10,578 nt of DNA, taken from NCBI GenBank assembly GCA_020199975.1, contig JAIVJP010000319.1, positions 1 to 10,578 on the forward strand, read 5' to 3'. This document shows, one piece after another, positions 7,083-10,578 of this stretch (position 1 is its first letter; every line of letters begins with the position of its first letter). A model generated the notes under the pieces. It saw only the letters and a program-made list of their open reading frames with translations, searched no databases and was not told where the DNA came from. This stretch comes from Acidobacteriota bacterium (GTDB lineage: Bacteria; Acidobacteriota; Blastocatellia; Pyrinomonadales; Pyrinomonadaceae). A program made the position numbers and the translations under genes.

Positions 7083-7550
7083 TTATTTGCTAACAATTTT
7101 CTCAGCCATATTGCCGATTACCGGGAGCTTGGCCCACTTACCCTGGTAAGCTTTAATTGCAGTCAGGATTAAGCACACGAATAACCCGAGCGGCACGAGC
7201 CAGATAAGCAGCCAAACCAGGTAGACAAGAATGCTAAATAGAGAGCCCGCGGCGTCTCCGGCCGTCGCGGCAATAGCAGCGCCGATCAAGGTAAAGATCA
7301 TGCCAATGAAAACTAAGGCGATCATTAATACCGACCACAGTACGCCAAAAAGGATTGACTGCATGGCATGAAACCGAATGAATTTGTTTTCCTTCTCCAG
7401 GAAAAAGAAGATCAGCCCTACAATCCACATATACGAAATGGCCGCGGCAATGTTGGCGTCGAGCCCAGTTGCTGTCTTCTCTGCAGGTGGCGGCGGTGGT
7501 GCTCCGTAAGCGTTTCCATAACCCTGTTGGTCAGGGGGTGGGTTTTGCAT
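7083..7550 (-). CDS. DUF4870-family membrane protein
   Basis: The 155-residue protein starts with a proline/glycine/tyrosine-rich cytoplasmic tail (residues 1-25, including five consecutive prolines at 18-22). The DUF4870 core follows: TM1 at about 34-51 (IAAAISYMWIVGLIFFFLE), the conserved KFIRFHAMQSIL segment at 56-67, and two or more hydrophobic helices at about 68-95 and 105-138. The C-terminus is short and basic (KAYQGKWAKLPVIGNMAEKIVSK). The family is widespread and its function is unknown. The start at 7550 is preferred over the ATG at 7619 because a strong ribosome site precedes it and the family normally begins with such a tail. It is convergent with purB (34-base gap) and divergent from purS, so it interrupts the purine genes on the opposite strand. 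Confidence 0.85.
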   Translation of the reverse strand: MQNPPPDQQGYGNAYGAPPPPPAEKTATGLDANIAAAISYMWIVGLIFFFLEKENKFIRFHAMQSILFGVLWSVLMIALVFIGMIFTLIGAAIAATAGDAAGSLFSILVYLVWLLIWLVPLGLFVCLILTAIKAYQGKWAKLPVIGNMAEKIVSK

Positions 7551-7559
7551 AATGGTTTT

Positions 7560-7565
7560 CTCCTC
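7560..7565 (-). promoter_or_regulatory. Shine-Dalgarno site deciding the DUF4870 start
   Basis: GAGGAG on the minus strand lies 9 nt before the ATG at 7550, supporting that start over the upstream in-frame ATG at 7619. A TTGACT element further upstream on the same strand (7592-7597) could be a -35 box, but no good -10 box accompanies it. Confidence 0.7.
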
Positions 7566-7597
7566 GTCCTTAATTTGGAAGGCTAACCCAAAGTCAA

Positions 7598-7624
7598 GCT
7601 GAATCGGTAAGCCCCTCATTCAGC
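7598..7624. repeat. Inverted repeat in the divergent DUF4870/purS promoter region
   Basis: GCTGAAT (7598-7604) and ATTCAGC (7618-7624) form a perfect 7-bp inverted repeat with a 13-base spacer, about 80 bases before the purS start. It could be an operator for a dimeric regulator or chance; no poly-T follows. I could not relate it to a known purine regulator site. Confidence 0.3.
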
Positions 7625-7703
7625 GATTGGGCGCAGATATTATGCTAAGCGCTACACATCACGCAATATTTTGTCTAGTATGTCCTCGGGAGCACGAAGG
7701 TCA

Positions 7704-7949
7704 ATGAAAGCTAAAGTCTATGTGAATCTTAAGCCCGGGGTGCTTGATCCCCAGGGTAAAGCAATCCAGCATTCAGTCGAGCTGCTCGGCTTCAGTGGCA
7801 TCTCTGACATTCGTCAGGGAAAGTATTTCGAGATCGGGCTTGACAGCGCTTTCGGTGAAGCCGCCGCCCGCGAGTCAGTGTCGCGCATGGCCCGCGAAGT
7901 GTTATCAAATCCTATCACTGAAGATTTCAGCGTGGAGATTGAGGCGTGA
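7704..7949 (+). CDS. purS: Phosphoribosylformylglycinamidine synthase subunit PurS
   Basis: The 81-residue protein has the complete PurS fold: MKAKVYVNLKPGVLDPQGKAI at the start, LGFSGISDIRQGKYFEI in the middle and LSNPITEDFSVEIE at the end. PurS bridges PurQ and PurL in the three-part FGAM synthetase found in organisms with a short PurL. The start is placed at MKAKVYVN, which matches the family. Longer frames from TTG 7671 or ATG 7680 would add residues (SSGARRS) not seen in the family. The ribosome site near the chosen start (GAAGG) is close and imperfect. It overlaps purQ by 4 bases. No purL is present in the window, although PurS requires a small-type PurL elsewhere in the genome. Confidence 0.93.
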   Translation: MKAKVYVNLKPGVLDPQGKAIQHSVELLGFSGISDIRQGKYFEIGLDSAFGEAAARESVSRMAREVLSNPITEDFSVEIEA

Positions 7950-8644
7950 AGTTTGGTGTCATAGTTTTTCCCGGATCCAATTGCGACCACGACGCATATC
8001 ACGTGATTTCAAAACACGTGGGCCAGCCGGTAGACTTTATTTGGCACCGTGATACTAGCCTTAGTAGTTACGACGCGGTCATAATTCCCGGCGGATTCTC
8101 ATACGGCGACTACCTGCGCGCTGGGGCGCTGGCTCGCTTCTCGCCAGTGATGAATTCGGTAAAGAAGTTTGCCCAGAGTGGTAGGTTTGTCCTGGGAATA
8201 TGCAACGGCTTCCAGATCCTTTGTGAAGCAGGTTTGCTGCCCGGGGCTCTGATACGCAACCGCGATCTGCATTTTATTTGCGAACATATCTTTGTGCGCG
8301 TTGAAATTGCGGACACGGCGTTTACTAACGAACTTGAACGCGGTTCAGTCCTGCGACTTCCTATCGCGCATGCGGAAGGAAACTACATCTGTGATGACGA
8401 TACGTTCGCCGCACTCAAACGAGAAGACCGCATCATCGTCCGTTATTGCGACAAAGATGGAGGCGTAACGGATGTCGCTAACCCTAACGGCTCGCGCGAC
8501 AACATAGCCGGAATCTGCAACCATGAACGCAACGTGCTAGGGCTGATGCCACATCCTGAGCGCGCCTGCGAAGATCTGCTTGGCTCCAGCGATGGGCGTG
8601 GTATCTTCCGTTCGCTCGCCGCCACGCTCGCTGCCGTTGCTTGA
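7946..8644 (+). CDS. purQ: Phosphoribosylformylglycinamidine synthase subunit PurQ (glutamine amidotransferase)
   Basis: PurQ hydrolyses glutamine and passes ammonia to PurL to convert FGAR to FGAM. The 232-residue protein is full length for the free-standing type. Seen: the MKFGVIVFPGSNCDHD start, PGGFSYGDYLRAGALA, the nucleophile elbow LGICNGFQIL with C86, and the catalytic pair H203/E205 in LMPHPERACED. All triad residues are present. It starts with GTG, whose bases overlap the purS stop (GTGA), so translation of the two is probably coupled. The gene is immediately followed by a small lipoprotein gene (46-base gap) instead of the more usual purL. Confidence 0.96.
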   Translation: MKFGVIVFPGSNCDHDAYHVISKHVGQPVDFIWHRDTSLSSYDAVIIPGGFSYGDYLRAGALARFSPVMNSVKKFAQSGRFVLGICNGFQILCEAGLLPGALIRNRDLHFICEHIFVRVEIADTAFTNELERGSVLRLPIAHAEGNYICDDDTFAALKREDRIIVRYCDKDGGVTDVANPNGSRDNIAGICNHERNVLGLMPHPERACEDLLGSSDGRGIFRSLAATLAAVA

Positions 8645-8690
8645 GCTCCAATGAACTTCCGCAACCGCTCCAGGACAATGGTTCTATGAA

Positions 8691-9161
8691 ATGTCACTCG
8701 CCTGGCTCGCCGTTGGCCTGTTACTCTTTGTCGTTCCTGCTTGCAGTTTGGGAAAGAAATCCACGAACGTATCGACAAACCGCAGCGCCTCGGAAGACAG
8801 TGCCCCGTCAGATGCGACCTCCACCGGCGCCATTAAAGAACTGCACATGGCCAAAGACGATGGAAATGGGAACCCGGGAGACGAGACTAGTGCATTTAGC
8901 CCGGGCGACCGCACGATACATTGCGTCGCTGAATTGGCCGAGGCAAAGGCTGGAACCAAAATGAAGTTTTCATGGTTTATTGTCGACGCCGATGGTGCTA
9001 AGAACGAAAAGATCAAGGACATCGACTATACGACCCGCGCTCTCGAAAATATTGTTCACGGGCATCTAACGTTGCCTCAGAACTGGCCCAGCGGCAAATA
9101 CAAGGTTGAGGTCTTCGTTAATGGCAATCTGGAGAAGACGGCTCAGTATGCAGTTGAGTAG
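8691..9161 (+). CDS. Small lipoprotein of unknown function
   Basis: The 156-residue product begins with a short signal (MSLAWLAVGLLLFVV) and a good lipobox VPA-C18, so it should be lipid-anchored in the envelope. A low-complexity Ser/Asp/Thr-rich spacer (about 22-48) leads to a domain at about 50-156 with beta-sandwich character: FSPGDRTIHCVAEL, TKMKFSWFIVDADG, and the closing WPSGKYKVEVFVNGNLEKTAQYAVE, like an Ig-like accessory domain. I do not recognise a named family. The N-region has no basic residue, which is unusual for a lipoprotein signal, so the start is less certain; the only nearby in-frame stop is 37 bases upstream and no other ATG lies in between. It could share the purSQ transcript. 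Confidence 0.65.
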   Translation: MSLAWLAVGLLLFVVPACSLGKKSTNVSTNRSASEDSAPSDATSTGAIKELHMAKDDGNGNPGDETSAFSPGDRTIHCVAELAEAKAGTKMKFSWFIVDADGAKNEKIKDIDYTTRALENIVHGHLTLPQNWPSGKYKVEVFVNGNLEKTAQYAVE

Positions 9162-9183
9162 ATGCTAACGCGGCGGGGCGCAG

Positions 9184-9208
9184 AGCGGGAAAGTCTATTC
9201 CGCTTTTA
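9184..9208 (+). terminator. Possible intrinsic terminator after the lipoprotein gene
   Basis: AGCGG (9184-9188) pairs with CCGCT (9200-9204), extended by AA/TT past one bulged G, with a six-base loop, and is followed by TTTA. The stem is short and the T-run brief, so this is a weak candidate. Its place 23 bases after the lipoprotein stop fits. Confidence 0.4.
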
Positions 9209-9234
9209 GTGAATTTCTGTCGAGGGCTTCAGCT

Positions 9235-9280
9235 GGAGGAGCGTAGCGACCGCCTCTGCTACAGAACCGCTCCCGGTTCC
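9235..9280. repeat. Two small hairpins, possible REP-like fragment
   Basis: GAGG (9236-9239) pairs with CCTC (9253-9256) around the loop AGCGTAGCGACCG. A second perfect hairpin, GAACCG (9264-9269) with CGGTTC (9274-9279) and a four-base loop, follows at once. An alternative fold pairs GTAGC (9243-9247) with GCTAC (9258-9262). The AGCGTAGCGAC loop resembles the AGCGCAGC-GCGAC core of the REP-like pair near 10155-10269, so this may be a diverged relative. Confidence 0.35.
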
Positions 9281-9317
9281 GTAAGAAGGCGCCTGATCCC
9301 AGTCGCGAATTGAAATT

Positions 9318-9357
9318 GTTACACCACTCGACCGAGCTGTCTCTTTGGGTTACACCA
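9318..9357. repeat. Direct repeat GTTACACCA, two copies 31 bp apart
   Basis: GTTACACCA occurs at 9318-9326 and 9349-9357. The 31-base period is close to three helical turns, so both copies would face the same side of the DNA. They lie 78-117 bases before the DsbA-like gene start, where an operator or activator site would be expected. Function is inferred only. Confidence 0.35.
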
Positions 9358-9395
9358 TTTTGAAAACGTGTCACTCAACCGATTGGACAGTAGTG

Positions 9396-9410
9396 ATCTG
9401 AAATCTGAAA
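9396..9410. repeat. Short heptad repeat (ATCTGAA twice)
   Basis: Two adjacent copies of ATCTGAA lie 25 bases before the DsbA-like gene start. The 7-base period and the purine-rich CTGAA content resemble the larger heptad array in front of purB, so it may be a remnant of the same repeat type. Confidence 0.4.
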
Positions 9411-9434
9411 CCAGTTAGCCATCCTTTTGACCAT

Positions 9435-10148
9435 ATGAAACGCACCTTACCTTTACTAATAATTCTTGGGGTCCTGGGTGTGGCGTTAGGAGCAGGTTGG
9501 TATCTGACGCGCCCCGGTGACAACTCACCTGGCCCAGCGAATACTTCTTCCGTTGCCAACTCTGCGGCCGCTTCTTCCAGTCCGCTTCCCAAGGTTTCGA
9601 ATGCAGCAAGCCCTGGGGCTCAGCCGCCACACGCGATCGGTCCAGAGGATGCGCCGGTGACTCTCGAAGAGTTTGGCGATTTCGAGTGCCCACCTTGTGG
9701 CCTGTTGCATCCAGTGTTGAAGACTATGGAGAAGGAGTTTGGCCCGCGCTTGCGAGTAGTCTTTCGCCAGTTCCCGCTGGTGCCGGCGCACCCACACGCT
9801 CTTGCCGCCGCTCGTTCGGCCGAGGCTGCCGGCTTGCAAGGAAAATTCTGGGAGATGCACGACCTGATGTTTGAGAACCAAAGAACCTGGCACCATGAGG
9901 TTGACGCGCGCCCAACCTTCGAAGGCTACGCAACGAAACTTGGACTCGATTTGGAACGCTTCAGACGAGATGTTACTAGTGGGATTGTCGAGCGGAGAAT
10001 TTTCCTGGACGGAAAACGCGCTCACGCGCTCGGGGTTAAAGGTACGCCCACCCTGTTTCTCAACGGGCGTGAAGTGCCCATTGGGTCTCTGGCACCTGAG
10101 AAACTTCGAGTTCTGATTAATGTGGAACTAACGCGCTCCGGAAAGTAA
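9435..10148 (+). CDS. Membrane-anchored DsbA-like thiol:disulfide oxidoreductase
   Basis: The 237-residue protein has a basic N-terminus and one uncleaved or signal-type helix (about 5-24). A Pro/Ser/Ala-rich spacer (27-66) precedes a thioredoxin-fold domain with a DsbA-type helical insertion. The active site is C85-P-P-C88 in FGDFECPPCGLLHP, and the cis-proline loop is GTP205-TLFLNG. The PEDAPVTLEEFGDFECP opening and RQFPLVPAHPHALAAARSAEAA stretch are typical of DsbA-family proteins of the DSBA/thioredoxin_4 type, including those related to BdbD and to the fused VKOR-Trx proteins. It should act on the outer face of the cytoplasmic membrane, oxidising exported proteins; CPPC could also suit isomerase activity. 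A VKOR gene starts about 220 bases downstream on the same strand and probably encodes its reoxidising partner. No strong ribosome site is visible before the ATG. Confidence 0.9.
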   Translation: MKRTLPLLIILGVLGVALGAGWYLTRPGDNSPGPANTSSVANSAAASSSPLPKVSNAASPGAQPPHAIGPEDAPVTLEEFGDFECPPCGLLHPVLKTMEKEFGPRLRVVFRQFPLVPAHPHALAAARSAEAAGLQGKFWEMHDLMFENQRTWHHEVDARPTFEGYATKLGLDLERFRRDVTSGIVERRIFLDGKRAHALGVKGTPTLFLNGREVPIGSLAPEKLRVLINVELTRSGK

Positions 10149-10154
10149 GACGTT

Positions 10155-10195
10155 TTTGGACTGCGGTGGCAAGCGCAGCGCGACACCGCTTTGGA
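10155..10195. repeat. REP-like hairpin, copy 1
   Basis: Stem GCGGTG (10163-10168) pairs perfectly with CACCGC (10184-10189) around a loop containing AAGCGCAGCGCGA. It is flanked by TTTTTGGA and TTTGGA. The element matches copy 2 in inverted orientation over about 40 bases. It begins 6 bases after the DsbA-like stop codon. Confidence 0.75.
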
Positions 10196-10225
10196 TCATG
10201 ATTGACGACTGAAACGCAGGTTGGA

Positions 10226-10269
10226 AACCAAAGCGCCGTCGCCGCTGCGCTCTGCCGGCGCGCTCCAAA
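10226..10269. repeat. REP-like hairpin, copy 2 (inverted relative to copy 1)
   Basis: Stem GCGCCG (10233-10238) pairs perfectly with CGGCGC (10256-10261). Its reverse complement matches copy 1 in the flanks (TTTGGA and GCTTTGG) and in the loop core (AGCGCAGC, GCGAC). The stem bases differ from copy 1 on both sides while pairing is kept. The copies are about 30 bases apart, like the paired units of REP/BIME elements. Confidence 0.75.
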
Positions 10270-10367
10270 TAATAACGCTGGCGATTGTCTCAGCACGGGG
10301 TCGATAGCACGTGTAGTGCGCAGGCAGTTTCCCATTACGACGAACGCGTTCCTTTGCAGATTACGGC

Positions 10368-10578
10368 GTGCCAGACAACCCCGAAGCAAATGCCCACTCC
10401 CGAAAAGCGGCGCTTCTTCATGGAGTAGCAGCTCTGGTCTCGCTTGCGGGCCTCGCTGATTCCATCTATCTCACCGTCGAACACATTTCCGGGCGCAGCG
10501 TAAAGTGCACCATTGTCAGCGGGTGTTCTGAAGTTCTTAGCAGTCCCTACGCCACTGTGCGGGGAATTCCGTTGGCCC
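10368..10578 (+). CDS. Vitamin K epoxide reductase (VKOR) family protein, 5' part, runs off the right edge
   Basis: An open frame begins after a stop at 10314-10316; the first likely start is GTG 10368 (MPDNPEANAHSRKAALLHG). It continues to the edge with no stop, giving about 70 residues. Seen: first membrane helix at about 15-36 (ALLHGVAALVSLAGLADSIYL), TVEH, then the conserved loop cysteines C47 and C53 in KCTIVSGCSEVLSSPYATVRGIPLA, a classical bacterial VKOR N-terminal segment. The quinone-side CxxC and remaining helices lie outside the window. VKOR homologues replace DsbB in many bacteria and reoxidise a DsbA-like partner, here probably the product at 9435-10148. The start is uncertain because no ribosome site is clear. 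Whether a thioredoxin domain is fused downstream cannot be seen. Confidence 0.88.
   Translation, partial: MPDNPEANAHSRKAALLHGVAALVSLAGLADSIYLTVEHISGRSVKCTIVSGCSEVLSSPYATVRGIPLA

Noticed and set aside
7615..7650. TATTAT at 7638-7643 as a purS -10 box
   Set aside because: No acceptable -35 element lies 16-18 bases upstream, so the promoter call is not supported.
8641..8964. 107-codon plus-strand frame overlapping the lipoprotein gene
   Set aside because: The overlapping frame starting at 8691 has a signal sequence with lipobox and a plausible folded domain, while this one is Pro/Arg-rich without features.
9525..10025. 166-codon minus-strand frame
   Set aside because: It is antisense to the DsbA-like gene, whose CPPC motif and cis-proline loop leave no doubt about the coding strand.
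10117..10389. 90-codon minus-strand frame over the repeat region
   Set aside because: Its sequence is the translation of the two REP-like hairpins and their flanks; the RCRAALATAV and RQSAAATALW stretches come from the repeats.
1..10578. CRISPR array, tRNA, rRNA, IS element, prophage or toxin-antitoxin genes
   Set aside because: No regularly spaced long repeats, no tRNA-like cloverleaf, and no transposase, integrase or toxin-like frames were found on either strand.

Overview
This window reads as an ordinary bacterial chromosome segment, most likely from an Acidobacteriota genome of the Blastocatellia/Pyrinomonadaceae type. That placement is an inference. It rests on a carboxypeptidase-regulatory-domain outer-membrane protein, a PDZ-plus-membrane sensor N-terminus, a DUF4870 protein with a proline-rich tail, small lipoproteins, GTG starts, moderate GC and degenerate heptanucleotide repeats between genes. 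The paired lipoproteins and the outer-membrane barrel indicate a Gram-negative envelope. No rRNA, tRNA, CRISPR array, IS element, prophage or toxin-antitoxin module was seen.

Layout: (1) 1-597, minus, N-terminal part of a membrane sensor protein that runs off the left edge. (2) 939-2690, minus, an outer-membrane beta-barrel protein with an N-terminal CarboxypepD_reg domain. (3) A divergent intergenic region (2691-3052) holding two palindromes and a 28-bp tandem duplication that copies the start codon of the next gene. (4) A plus-strand run: M16 zinc peptidase (3053-4336), WalJ/YycJ-like metallo-beta-lactamase-fold hydrolase (4426-5250) and a DUF4019-like lipoprotein (5258-5770). (5) A heptad-repeat inverted array (5769-5856) directly in front of purB (5864-7048), whose product lacks an internal segment of about 45 residues. 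(6) A minus-strand DUF4870 membrane protein (7083-7550). (7) purS-purQ (7704-8644, 4-nt overlap) followed by a small lipoprotein gene (8691-9161). (8) An intergenic region with a terminator-like hairpin and repeat fragments. (9) A membrane-anchored DsbA-like thiol oxidoreductase (9435-10148), a pair of inverted REP-like hairpins, and the 5' part of a VKOR gene (10368 onward).

Two pathways are recognisable. purB, purS and purQ belong to de novo purine synthesis: PurQ supplies ammonia and PurS is the small subunit of the PurLQS FGAM synthetase, while purL is not in the window. The DsbA-like protein and VKOR form a plausible extracytoplasmic disulfide-bond pair, with VKOR reoxidising the DsbA-like protein through quinone.

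No gene cluster here looks like an undescribed multi-gene system. The points most worth a second look are the in-frame deletion in PurB, the 28-bp duplication that creates a decoy start plus six-codon leader in front of the M16 peptidase, the covarying REP-like inverted pair before VKOR, and the heptad-repeat inverted array before purB.
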